NCBI GenBank assembly: GCA_002914845.1
Contig: JXTC01000477.1
Location: 114,118-178,117 of the forward strand
DNA: 64,000 nucleotides
Source of the DNA: Trema orientale
Lineage: Eukaryota > Streptophyta > Magnoliopsida > Rosales > Cannabaceae
Direction: 5' to 3'
Part shown: positions 21,942 to 33,053 of the stretch, one piece after another
Position numbering within the stretch: the stretch's first letter is position 1
How the letters are laid out: every line of letters starts with the position of its first letter
The notes under the pieces: model-generated
Database searches by the model: none
What the model was told of the DNA's origin: nothing
Seen by the model: only the letters and a program-made list of their open reading frames with translations
Position numbers and translations under genes: made by a program

Positions 21942-23342
21942 TCACCTTCTAAACCTCCATGCAGAAACAGAAAAGAGGGGTCTGTCCTGCCAATACATAA
22001 TCAAACATCCATTTTCTTCTTTAATCTTATAGCCACTGAATGCAGGGCTCTGTCTTAACAGCCTAGTTGCCTGCATCATTCCTTGATAGCTCAAAGGCAC
22101 CCTGCCGAATCCGGCTAACTCGAGCCTTAAGATCCATTTATCAAGCTTCTCATGCCTCTCTGTTCTCTCAGCTCCCTCACATGCTATGATGTTCTTAATC
22201 TCTTCACCAAAAAGCATTTTCTCAATTTTCTGTCGTTCCACCGATGTTCTTGATACCGTAGATTCCAAGCAATCGAACAGTGCTCCATAAAAGAACAATG
22301 CTTCCGAGATCCTCTCCAGTAAAGTATATCCATTGTTGTTTGATTCTTGCTCAGTTACCACCATCACCTTTGGTGACAGGCCCCAGATAGCAGAAAGAAA
22401 ACTCCCCATCTTAGGTGAAGCACTCAAAGATAAAGGGGACAAAGCAGAATCCGGACTCATGTTAAACAAACTGTGCGACTCTTTCGCAAGCCAATCTTTT
22501 AGAGGCCTTTGATTCATAAGAGAGAGTTTTTCAAGGTGTGACGCCACTGATGGGGAGTTCCTTCTATGCACTTCGTCATCAAATGCCAAAAGCGAATGCA
22601 ACTGAAGCACAGAACTAACTGCAAGAGCTTCCCCGGTCTTGACTTGCAAACTTTCGATGTCAAGATTCTCTAGTTTGCTTACTATAGGATTAAACCGAAA
22701 AGGGATATCAAGCTTTTCAGCTTCTTCTTTCAACCGAAGAGCCATTTGTTCCAAAACTTCTCTCTGTTCATGAATGCCTGTAATCCTCAAATCAGGCGGG
22801 CCTTCAGGGCGAGCACTTAACGTCTGGAGAAGATCAATCATCTGAGCAGGCTGACTTGAATTGAGATCAATGATATGAATCATCTTCTCCCCTTCCATGG
22901 CTTCAAAGATGGCCTGGTTTGTGATCACATAAGAAAGCTTCAAGAAGGGACAGAGCTCAAAGAACAGTCTTTGAACTAGAATCTCTTCAGAAACCGATAC
23001 TATTTTCGTCGACTTGAAGGCTCTATACAGACCAGGCCAACTCTTAAGCATTCGATCAGCGAGCGCTTCGGTAAAGTAAGCGACAATTCGCTGCATTGAG
23101 TCGCCATCTGGGGAGGTGAGGTGGGAAATATGTTCCAGCCCAATGTTGGCATTCTCAAGGCTACCAGCTGCAACATGGTTAGCACAGGCAACAAGAAGTT
23201 GGATCAGATACAATCCTCTTTCTTCAGATCTAGGCTCTCTGAGCCATGGAGATGGTGAGCCTGAACTCGGTGATGTCGGCATCGAAGGGAAGAACTGCAG
23301 AGATGGAGAAGTCACGGATGATGATCCCTCGTCTTTAATCAT
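21942..23342 (-). CDS. SCL3: GRAS-family regulator, SCARECROW-LIKE 3
   Basis: Transcriptional co-regulator. In Arabidopsis SCL3 promotes gibberellin responses and root cell elongation by attenuating DELLA repression. The coding part is one exon of 466 aa, close to the usual 480. The short acidic/serine N-terminus is followed by EERGLYLIQLLVACANHVA (first leucine-rich repeat), GEKMIHIIDLNSSQPAQ (VHIID motif), the second leucine repeat with DLRITGIHEQ, EALAVSSVLQLHSLL (PFYRE side), GLSPKVMVVTEQESNNNG, and the C-terminal SAW motif (YWQDRPLFSVSAWRFRR). It lacks a DELLA domain. A 5' UTR intron is likely (donor complement near 23895, acceptor near 23380), and the leader is CT-rich. The neighbour on the left is convergent. 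Confidence 0.95.
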   Translation of the reverse strand: MIKDEGSSSVTSPSLQFFPSMPTSPSSGSPSPWLREPRSEERGLYLIQLLVACANHVAAGSLENANIGLEHISHLTSPDGDSMQRIVAYFTEALADRMLKSWPGLYRAFKSTKIVSVSEEILVQRLFFELCPFLKLSYVITNQAIFEAMEGEKMIHIIDLNSSQPAQMIDLLQTLSARPEGPPDLRITGIHEQREVLEQMALRLKEEAEKLDIPFRFNPIVSKLENLDIESLQVKTGEALAVSSVLQLHSLLAFDDEVHRRNSPSVASHLEKLSLMNQRPLKDWLAKESHSLFNMSPDSALSPLSLSASPKMGSFLSAIWGLSPKVMVVTEQESNNNGYTLLERISEALFFYGALFDCLESTVSRTSVERQKIEKMLFGEEIKNIIACEGAERTERHEKLDKWILRLELAGFGRVPLSYQGMMQATRLLRQSPAFSGYKIKEENGCLIMYWQDRPLFSVSAWRFRR

Positions 23343-23379
23343 TTATCCAACCAACAAATGAAAAAAAAAAAAAGGTTGT

Positions 23380-23895
23380 CTGAGAATTGTCAAAAACAGA
23401 GGAATCAAGACGTGAGCAAGCTGGGAGACATTAGATTCGATCATGATAATCTCACAATAGCATAACCACTATGATGAAAAAGAATAACATAATGAGTCAT
23501 TTCTTATCCTTATTTTATTTTCCAACAACTGAAAAACTCGACCAAATCTAGCTACTTCACTAATAAAGCAGGTATAACAATGTTTCAATGCAATAATAGA
23601 GATTAGTGTAAAAAGAGCCATGATTCTTATACAAATGTACACTTTCTTGTTCTTACAAACAAAGCACGTTGAAAGTGAAAGAACCATTTATGACAACTGA
23701 ACATAACATCTGCACAAGGTTCAGTAAACCAACATTTTCTTAGCAACCAAACAGAGCCTGTAGGAAAAAACCATACTACAGAGAAAGGAAATAGACATCT
23801 TTGGAGAGGAGGCATGTTTAGCTACATACGTATCATATGTGAGAGTCTTCATCAAAATAAAGAAAGAAAGCTAAGAAACAGAGGAAGGGAATTAC
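23380..23895 (-). other. Probable 5' UTR intron of SCL3
   Basis: On the minus strand, AAG/GTAATTCC at 23895 is a good donor and a T-rich tract ending CTCAG at 23380 a good acceptor, 37 bases before the ATG. SCL3 genes commonly have a leader intron. Not proven without transcripts. Confidence 0.5.
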
Positions 23896-24246
23896 CTTAA
23901 AAAGTTCAGTAGTCCTTAAACTGATCAAGTCACTCTGCCAAATTCAAGTTCCCAACTGGGTTTTCAAAATCAAAGAAAACCCAGAAAAAGAACCCTGAAA
24001 TTCTCTCAACAGTTTCACTAAACCCTCTACACCATTGAAGTGTTTTTCAAAGCTCTAAAGGTTTTGTGTGTGTGTTTTGTATCAAGTAAAGCGGGTTAAA
24101 GTTAAGAAGCTCTCGCTTTTTAAGGACTTCTCCATGGCTGCGTTGGCGACAATACAAAGAGCTTGTATTTTGTCATTATTGATTTGGTTTGTCCTCGAAT
24201 AGGTTCAGAAAGAATATGGGAATTTCTGAAAGAAAGAGCCCTCTCA

Positions 24247-24322
24247 TTCACTCTCTCTCTCTCTCTACTCTCTAGATTTCCTCTATCTGAATTGTTTGTT
24301 TGTTATCTCTCTCTCTCTCTAA
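24247..24322. repeat. CT microsatellites in the SCL3 leader/promoter
   Basis: Two CT runs (about 24254-24275 and 24307-24320). On the minus strand these are GA repeats, common in plant 5' regions. Confidence 0.7.
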
Positions 24323-26033
24323 GGCGAGAGGTGAGAGACTGAGAGGTGAGTTATTTTTGTCTAGTAGTGAAGTGGATGGGGAATAAGAGCTGGCCAAAGT
24401 TTTGGTATTATGCTCCAACACAGCACCAATCCAAACATGTCGTAACAAAACAAAGCAACAACCTTGCTTGTTGGTTAGTGGGTGATAGTGGGGATTGCAG
24501 AGGAGGGCTTTATAAGTGCCTCCAAAACCACCATTTGGATCTTTTCAAAGCCATTGGCCATCCACTTGGTACTTTCCTCTTACATTAGGACAACCAGACA
24601 AGGAGCCTCTAGGAAAAGCCAAAACTCAATAGGACATTTAACTTTTCGTATGGAGTTTTGGCTGTGTGAAAGACAGACTTTTCTTCTTCCCCTCAAATAC
24701 TTTGATTTTTATTAAATCTTCAAAAAATATGGAAATGACCGGAATTTTCGGACCTTTTTAAGTAAATGTCGGTTTTTCCCATTTTTTTAGCAAATGACCG
24801 AGTGTATCAGTTCATCTACTATATGTATATCAAATATCAAATATAGTGAGCATAAAGTTCTTATAGTTACTCTTATGAATATATAATAATATATATGCTT
24901 ACACATAGACCCCGTTTCTTCAAACAGTTTTAATCCCTTGTATAATCTACATAATTGTGCCATACTTTAAAGTTTAAGCTATCGGACAACGGTTAGTGGT
25001 ATACCACATCATGGCAACAAATTATGTTTTGCTAGAAAAAGTCCTACAAAACCCAGTTTTAAAACTTTGCTTTCCTAAACCTTTTTCCTTGTTGATTTTT
25101 GAAGTGATCATTTTTTAAACTATCTGCGCTTTTGATGTGTGTATATATATGAATGATGATTAGGACACCAAAAAGTTCACTAATGATGTGACATCTAATT
25201 AAACTACTATTTTATCTATAAATGGAATCACACTATTCAAAATTTAGTGATCGATATGAATGTCAACTTATGTAGTGTAAGTTTTTGGTATAAATTATTA
25301 GTGTCCCTAGTGTTACTATATTTATATACACTTCCATTTTTGTCATGCTTACATATGCAATGCATTTTAATTGACCATATTCTATCACTTAAGACCAAGA
25401 TTTTCATTTTTTAAAAAAACTAATAGCAACATTAAAATATGAGAAACTGGTCACAAATCTATACTATACCCTTTCAGTTCTACAGGGGGATTTTATTAAA
25501 TTAATTAGTGTGTCAGAAAGTGCATGCTGATTTGGAAATCAGCATTGATTACATCCTATCTCTTCTTCAAATTTTGTCACGCAGAATCCATATCCTAAAT
25601 CCACTTAGGACCACAGTTCAAACTCATATTTACATTATAGTAAAACCAATAGTAATAGTTGAGCCAAAAGAAAAAAAAAATGCTCACAGCCTGATAATTA
25701 ATACTGTATTTCTGCACTAGCAGTTTAGAACATGTATTGATCTCTCCACCTTACAAGCCTTATCTCATTCAGAAAGAGTCAGCTATAATAAACCATGTGT
25801 GTTTCTGCCAAACATAACTAGACAACTCGAGGCATCTGTCAGTGTTTTCCTCCGCATTTGCTGATTTTGGTCCTACTATTTACTGTTCACTGCTTTGAGT
25901 TCTTGTCTGTGTATACTCATTATTTATTTGTTTGCATTTACATACATACATATGCTCAACATATAGGAAAAGGAAAGTCAATCGAAAGGTTTTAATTTTC
26001 CAAATTCTCTCTCTCTCTCTCTAAATATATTTC

Positions 26034-26220
26034 CACACATTAAAAAAATTTTGATGCTTGTTTTAAATACCAAGTTTGGTTATTTCCTTCTAGGACTGCA
26101 GTGTGGCTGTATTTGTATACCTTGCACACACATTAAAAAAAATTTGATGTTTGTTTTAAATACCAAGTTTGGTTATTTCCTTCTAGGACTGCAGTGTGGC
26201 TGTATTTGTATACATTACAC
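26034..26220. repeat. 93-bp tandem duplication
   Basis: The segment with GATGCTTGTTTTAAATACCA through GTGTGGCTGTATTTGTATAC is present twice, 93 bases apart, with few differences. Since 93 is a multiple of three, an ORF runs through both units, but no family is recognised. Confidence 0.85.
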
Positions 26221-28252
26221 ACGTACACATACACATATTCATAAATATGTGCATATACATGTAGTTGTCCTTTTCTATGTTGGCAAAAGAGATTATTTCT
26301 AACCCTTCTACTACCAATCAGCTAGTTGTTTTTCTTAGTAGAATAGTTGAGAACCCAAGGCCTTTTTTACATAGTAAAACGTTCATATCCATAATTATTA
26401 AGCTCATTACTAATCACTAATTTAACGGGTCCAAAAAAAGACAGATTCCCAAGAGAATATTTGTCCCCAAGACTTTGGAACTACCAATCGTTGGGCTGCT
26501 AAAGTACTTGAGCCAAACTGAAATCCTAAGTTCTATCAACTTATTTGGTTATTCATATATGGTGATATGAACCAAATTCTTAACGTAATTGCTTTGCTTT
26601 TTCCTTTCTTTCTTATTTGTCGTACTGAGAATCTGACCAACCCTCAATAGATACAAAGCATATAAACTTAAATTGGGTGCTTTCAAGAGCCTGGAATTCT
26701 GGATTCAAGTATCTTTAAAAGACAAAATGTTTAATTATAAGCCATTCAATGTTTTTGGGCTTTTGCTAAGATAAGGCTTGACTTAGAGAGACAAAGAGAT
26801 AGGATGTTGATATTATGGAAAGGTACCTTTCTTGTCTTAAATATGGTGCTATCGATCTTAACAATGTCTAAGGTGGTGTTTACCAAGGGCTCAAGTTGTA
26901 GCTTTCCGGCCGGGCACTACGTTGAGTGGAGGAAATTATCCCAAGTCATAAGTGGTTCAAATGCTTCTGAAAAATTAACTTAAAATGACTCGAATACTAT
27001 ATTTTGTCGGAGGATATTACATTAGAGTCATTTATTGGATTTTTTTACTTTTGGCAGTCATCATTTATTGTATGTTTTGTAACAGATATTTATAGATGAT
27101 TTTCCTTTTTCTTTTTTCTTTCATTCTCTTACAATTTCTCTCAGCATTAATTTTGATATTTGCGAAGAGTATTTTTGGAATAAAACTATTGTTATTTAAT
27201 TGAACTGTAACTTCACAAATAACTCTTGTAGTCTTGTATAAGGAGCTACAGTTCCTGAAGTACAAGGTAACATGACAACATAGTTTTGTTACATATTACA
27301 TAGACATAACTATTATTTTATGTTACATAACCACATTACCTTATACTACAACATATATTCATAGATAAATATAAATGTACGTGTTAAAATATTAATCATC
27401 TAGATTTCAGAACTTAAACTAGGTTAGAAAGAATATTTTGTTGGAGGGCCCAGTTAAGACAAAAGCACGAGGAACCCACCAAAAAAAATAAAACATATGT
27501 TTGGTTTTTATGAAAGTTTGGTATGTGTTTCTTACCGTGGAGGGATTGTCTTTCTCTTTCATAATGAGCTAAAGTTGCTTGTGCATCTAATAAACAGGAA
27601 TTTGACAAAAGGAATAAGACTTTGTGAAGGTGACAAGCACTAGAGGACTCGAGAGGAGCGGTCTCATATGTTTATAAACCTGATAAAATTTGGGGGGTTT
27701 ATTCAGTCTTGGAATTGTCGAAAATAAGACAAGTCTTACTCTCTACTTACTCAAATTTCAAGGTGGCTTTTGATTATTTAATTTAATGTTGGCGGCCTGG
27801 AATATCGTCATAAAGAAAAAAAGACTATAAAGGACATATTTTGATCCCAAATGGTTTGGTCCAAATTGTTCGTAGTACACTTCTCTTAGGATAAGATCAC
27901 ATTTTCTGGCCTTATTTTTGTATTTGAGGATGTGATATTTTTTCTTTTTTGGATCTTATGAAAGTTTTTTCCTACTGAGTTTATATCTTGTCAAAAGGAC
28001 ACTGAGCTGGCTTATGTACGTGCACCTTAAAGTGTGTTAGAAAATGATGTGTTGGCTTTCAAACTTAATTTTGATGGCCCTACTTCTTAGACATTTATTT
28101 GATAAATGTCCTACCATTAGACAGTAGTGGAAAAAAAAGAGCTTGATAATTGATATCCTTTATTAAGGATTTATAGTTAATTAGTGCATACTTCCTAATT
28201 CCAAAATGACAAAAAAGAAAAGTACCAACTTGAATGGAGAAGAAGATAAGAA

Positions 28253-28306
28253 AATTAGGCTCACAACTTGGTAATGAAAAGTAAGTACCAAATTGTGAGC
28301 CTAATT
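28253..28306. repeat. Near-perfect 21-bp inverted repeat (hairpin)
   Basis: AATTAGGCTCACAACTTGGTA (28253-28273) is answered by its complement at 28286-28306 with a single difference that still pairs as G-U on one strand. The loop is 12 bases. It could be a MITE core, small-RNA precursor or chance palindrome. Confidence 0.7.
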
Positions 28307-29787
28307 AATTGCTCCTTGTCTACTTGAAGATAGTTTTAACAGACTTTGTTAGTGACCAATGACCGAACAAGCCCAATATTCTTTGAACATATGTTGTATT
28401 TTTAAATTGGGCTAATCAGTTAGTACACGCTGGATCTAGCTACTAGCCAATAAGCTTTCGGACTTTCGGCCTGGTTTGCATTTTAAGTAACAAAACCGGC
28501 CCAGCTGCGATGTAAATCACTAAGATGGTCTATAGAGGAGTTTACAAATTAATTAACACGAAATATAGAATTGACGAAAACGCGGGGCACGCATTGAAGA
28601 AAACTCAGTTATAAACTAATTATATATGCTGAAATAAAGGAGCATATAGTAATCTTTCGATCTCAACTTAATTTAAAGAACTCATTTCGCAAATATCATA
28701 ATATAGTCTGATTATTAATACACACTCGATCATTTGCTTTTGCATTTAAGCGGCTTTCGCCCCTACATACTAGCTCCTAAACTAAAATCTATTTTCCCAG
28801 GCGCGGCTAATTTTCTATGTTCATATCCTAATTTTGTATTTTCATATCTACTGATCTCTACATTATTCTTTGATCACATATACTAGGAGATGATTAAGCC
28901 ATATTTAACATGCGTTGAAATTGTAGCATAAGTACTACATATAAACTTTTTCTGTTAGAAGGTACGTAGGGCAACTTTCGAATCTGATCTGACATAACAA
29001 GATATATAGTAAGGTATACCCAACCAAGTATATGCAACAATAAACTAGAACTGAAGGTTATCCTCACACGGTACTTGTGACATGTTTCTTGAACAAATTA
29101 AATTAACTAACTTTGTGCATGGGAATCATGTTAGACATTTATAAATGATCATCTATATATGCTTTTTACAACAAATAGCTTATAGATCAATGCGGAAATT
29201 AAAAGGGACCAAAAACGTACGTCCGGCCATTGATGTCTTTTGAAAATCCGGAAATGGAGTTAATGTTTTAATTTATAAGTTGAGGTGCTTCTAATACCTC
29301 TCTTAGTCTCAAAAAAGTGATAGTGTAAAACTGAAGGAGAGTAAGTGGCTTTAGGGACCCTGACATATATGTATATATGAGCTCTGTCCATTACAGAGTC
29401 TACAAAAATAATTTCTCTAATGATGAGATTATGGTAATTATTGGGCAATGATTTTAGGATTCTAAATTGATCCTAATTAGATAAGATGGAATTTATAGGC
29501 TAGATAATAGCCATTTATTCTTTGATAATGTTCACACTATTTTGATATTAATATTCACGTTTAAATGGCTATTGCTAAAGATGGAAAATTCTTACAAATC
29601 ATGGTTATGTAAATACGATATTTGACCAGTATGTAACGGGCAAAAATACTGTTACTGTGTACGTAGTTAATAACTATGTACATATAATGATGGAGCAGGA
29701 AAAGCGTATCAGCAAAATTATCTGTTATTGTCAAACTACACATTTTTACAATCCGTTGATGTAAAAACCGGATATAGATAGGTATCT

Positions 29788-29840
29788 ACATATAATGTCC
29801 TTTTTTTTTTTTTTTGAAATAAAGACACATATAATGTCCT
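29788..29840. repeat. Micro-insert between exact 14-bp direct repeats
   Basis: ACATATAATGTCCT occurs at 29788-29801 and 29827-29840. The 25-base insert is a T run followed by GAAATAAAGAC, thus GTCTTTATTTC plus poly-A on the minus strand. Confidence 0.75.
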
Positions 29841-30138
29841 ATTGATTTCACTGTAATTTTACATTAACAAATTTTCACCTCGTTTATATTAATTTATGGG
29901 AGTTAAAAATTTATAGACGGATATTAAAAACAAAAAAGAGATTAACGGAGAGAGAGAGACTCAAAAAATCAACAACAATTAGCTACTAATTGACCAAGGA
30001 ATAAGCCAAAATTGACATACTCTCCTACTGAAATTTATTCCAAAATTGACATACTATCCTACTGAAATTATTACAAGAATAAAAATTTCCTGAAAATAAT
30101 AAAATCACTAATTTTATCAAAATTACATCTTGGTATTC

Positions 30139-30176
30139 GACTTTCCTTTTCTTTCCGAAAAAAAAAAGACTTTCCT
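30139..30176. repeat. Micro-insert between 9-bp direct repeats
   Basis: GACTTTCCT occurs at 30139-30147 and 30168-30176, around the 20-base insert TTTCTTTCCGAAAAAAAAAA, A-tailed on the plus strand. Confidence 0.55.
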
Positions 30177-30182
30177 AGTATT

Positions 30183-30597
30183 CAAGCACGGAGCCAGGCT
30201 CAGTGGGGGCGGCGACCCCTCACTTTTTTGAAAATTTTATTTTCTACCCATTTTTATTTGAAAATTTCAGTTTTATCATTTATTTGCCCTCCTAAATTTA
30301 TATAGTTATAGTTTTTGCCCCATATTTTATAAGAAAAATTCAACAATGCCTTTTATATGACTACTTATTTTTTGTTTTGTTTGACCTTTATTTGTACTTT
30401 TTTTTTTTTTTGATAACCTTGTACAATTTTGAAATACTTAATTTTGTTCTTATTTTGGATAACGTTTATTTAGACTCACTTTAAAAATTCTTTTTAATTC
30501 TATGTTAGTCTATATTAACTAATGTGCTTCAAAATTAGCTAAAATTTTTTTAATATACGCCCTCTCCCTAAAAAATTTCTAGCCCCGTCGCTACTTG
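30183..30597. mobile_element. hAT-like element related to the one in copia gag
   Basis: The left end CAAGCACGGAGCCAGG and right-end complement CAAGTAGCGACGGGGC form a short imperfect inverted repeat. The adjoining CAGTGGGGGCGGCGACCCC resembles the left part of the element at 3592-3811. No 8-bp duplication is evident, so it is old or the ends are slightly wrong. Confidence 0.5.
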
Positions 30598-30831
30598 GAT
30601 TATAGATTTTTTTTATTGCAAATATGAAAATTTATTTTTACGAATTCTGTCCAAGTATAAACCGCATCACATACCTCTTTCCCAGTTATAAACCCCAACA
30701 CATATGAGAATATAATAGATAGATTATGAGGAATAGGTTTGTTATATAACACATACCCCTTTTCTTTATGCCAAAAAAAAAAAAAAAAAAAGGTCATGCC
30801 TAAACTAAATTTTTCATATTTATAAATATAT

Positions 30832-31349
30832 GGGTTTTTGGCATGAGTGGCTCTTATATTATTTGCTATTGACAAAATGGTCCTTGAGTTATTTTTTTGG
30901 CAATTAAGTTCCTAAGTTCTAAAAATTTTGGTAATTAAGTCCTTTTCATAAGTAACTGTTAAAATGTTGGATGAAATTGAGTATTTTTAGGTCACATACA
31001 GGGTTTTTAAAGGTCAAAATCAATATTTTATTGGCATTAATTGGAATTGAAAGGAAAATAATTAAAAATTAATTACAATACAGAACATAATGTAAAAAAA
31101 AAAAAATTTAAAAATAGAAAATTTCAAAAATTTAAATTTTCTAATAAAATTTCTTCGTATATCCCCTCCAAACTAATTAGCTTAGTGAAATACTGATTTC
31201 TTTAGCTTAAATATGTTCAGTTTCATGAAAATTTTTAACATTAACAAATAAAAAGGACTTAATTGCCAATTTTTAAAAAATTTAAGGGCCTAATTATCAC
31301 AAAGAAATAACTCAGGGACTATTTAATTTGTCAAACATGCCAAAAACCC
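30832..31349. mobile_element. MULE-type MITE (518 bp) with perfect 9-bp target duplication
   Basis: TAAATATAT precedes (30823-30831) and follows (31350-31358) the element exactly. Terminal inverted repeats start GGGTTTTTGGCATG and extend about 100 bases imperfectly, with TTGAGTTATTTTTTTGGCAA against TGAGTTATTTCTTTGTGATAA-like sequence on the other strand. A 9-bp duplication with long terminal repeats fits Mutator-like elements. There is no transposase. Confidence 0.85.
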
Positions 31350-32516
31350 TAAATATATATATGAATTTGAATCCCAAGAATACAAATGCATATAGTACTT
31401 TTTTTTTTTTGTTTAAAAGGTGGGGCATAACTAATGACCAACACTTACTAAAAATTTAAAAAAAATAACATACACACACTACGACCCCCCAGACTTATAT
31501 ACACATCTCTCAAGTCTTGGACCAACTGAGCTAGACCCAATTGGCAAGTGTATATAGGACATATTAAAAGTCTTTATAACACAGTATCTCAACCTATGCG
31601 TACGTAGAGTTTCATGCATGCCATCCCTATCATGTTGTAGTTGGTGGTTTACGGTTATTACAATATGTGTGTACACATATACGAGTAGGCTAATTCATTA
31701 TTTAGATTTTGATTTAAATTTTGTAATAGTGTGCGTGATGTTTGATGGAGGAGTCAAATATTAAATGTCAACAACAATAATAAAGATATAGCTATAAACA
31801 CCGTTGGAGGTTTCTATCTAGCTGGAAAGGTTGAACAAGATTTATGGGAGTTTTCAAAAGTACCAAGTTTCTTTGCATTTTATTTTATTATTATTTTTTA
31901 TTTATTTATTTTTTNTGCATATATAGCTGTTTAATATTGACATTTATCATAATTCAAATAATTATCCGTTTCATTATCCACTTTATTCCACTTCATCATA
32001 CCGATTAAAGTATTGAAATACAAGAACATTAAAATGGCTTTTAAGGCTTTAAATATGTCATTAGTTAGATTACTGAGACCTTGATATACCTCTTTAACTT
32101 ATTAATTAGTGTAAGCTTAACTAATCAATAATCTAATTTCGGGCTTAAAATTTTTGACTTTATATATCTAGAATCAATAATCAATATAGTCGGTTATCAT
32201 GTCTTATAAGCAACCAATAACATTAGAGGCTTCTAAGGCAGCGCTAGTTAATTTGGTGGTGAGCACATGTTAGTACTGCTTGAGGGCATCGATCACTATC
32301 ATCAGTTATTATTTTTATTTTTATTTTTTTTGAAGATTAACAAGGAAGAAGTTCTTCCACGCCACTACATGTAGGTGTAAAGTACATTTCAAAGAAGCAA
32401 AATAATTAATATTGCTTTTTCTAAGGCTGATCTTCATCATAATTAAATTATAAAAGCAATGCACAAGGATCTATATGGTTTAATTATAATTTCTCTCCTT
32501 TTTGAGTTTTGATATA

Positions 32517-32578
<62 letters not shown>

Positions 32579-33053
32579 GCCGAACGTACATACCTTTTAG
32601 ATAATACCTCAATTAAATTGCAGATTTTATTTAAAAGATAGAGAAGCAAAGAAAATTCTCGTTACACAAACTAAGCGTAATAATCTGAGAATTGGCCGGG
32701 AGAAAAAGTCAAAAGCATATTATTATTATAAGTTGTGAAAGCATAATCTACAGAAAAAAGACAGAGAAATTTACAGTTAACATCCAACTGCGTAGTATCA
32801 ACACAATGAATCAATATAAGTACAATATACAAACGTTACGTCAAGAAAAACACATTAAATTACTTTCAAACGTAATATTGTTCTCTCTCTATTTATACCA
32901 TTGCCAAATCTCCCATTTAAATAGGATCATATGATCATTATAGCCACGTTCTTGTCCTAATAGATTTATAAAATCTGCCTAATTTCTCGTTATGAACTAT
33001 AAGTACTAATTGTCATAAAAAAATTTCATCAAATTGTTTTTTCTTTTCGAGAA
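31350..33053. other. Intergenic upstream of the PAP gene
   Basis: No gene seen. It contains the single N at 31915 and an AT microsatellite. A TATTTATA near 32890 could be the PAP TATA box, weakly supported. Confidence 0.5.
32518..32574. repeat. AT dinucleotide microsatellite
   Basis: An uninterrupted (AT)n run of about 56 bases. It is likely length-variable. Confidence 0.9.

Larger units (their letters stand above)
24351..30138. other. Gene-poor stretch between SCL3 and the PAP gene (left part)
   Basis: I see no gene here. ORFs reach about 80 codons without family resemblance. It contains the SCL3 promoter at the left, a 93-bp tandem duplication at 26034, a hairpin at 28253 and a micro-insert at 29788. 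Confidence 0.6.

Noticed and set aside
21706..22032. ORFs crossing the N gap and poly-A
   Set aside because: Produced by homopolymer and Ns; no biological meaning.
24346..24715. Two overlapping plus-strand ORFs of about 80 codons upstream of SCL3
   Set aside because: They lie in the SCL3 promoter, have no family resemblance and no codon or splice evidence.
32518..32574. AT run as a possible matrix-attachment or replication signal
   Set aside because: A plain dinucleotide microsatellite explains it fully.
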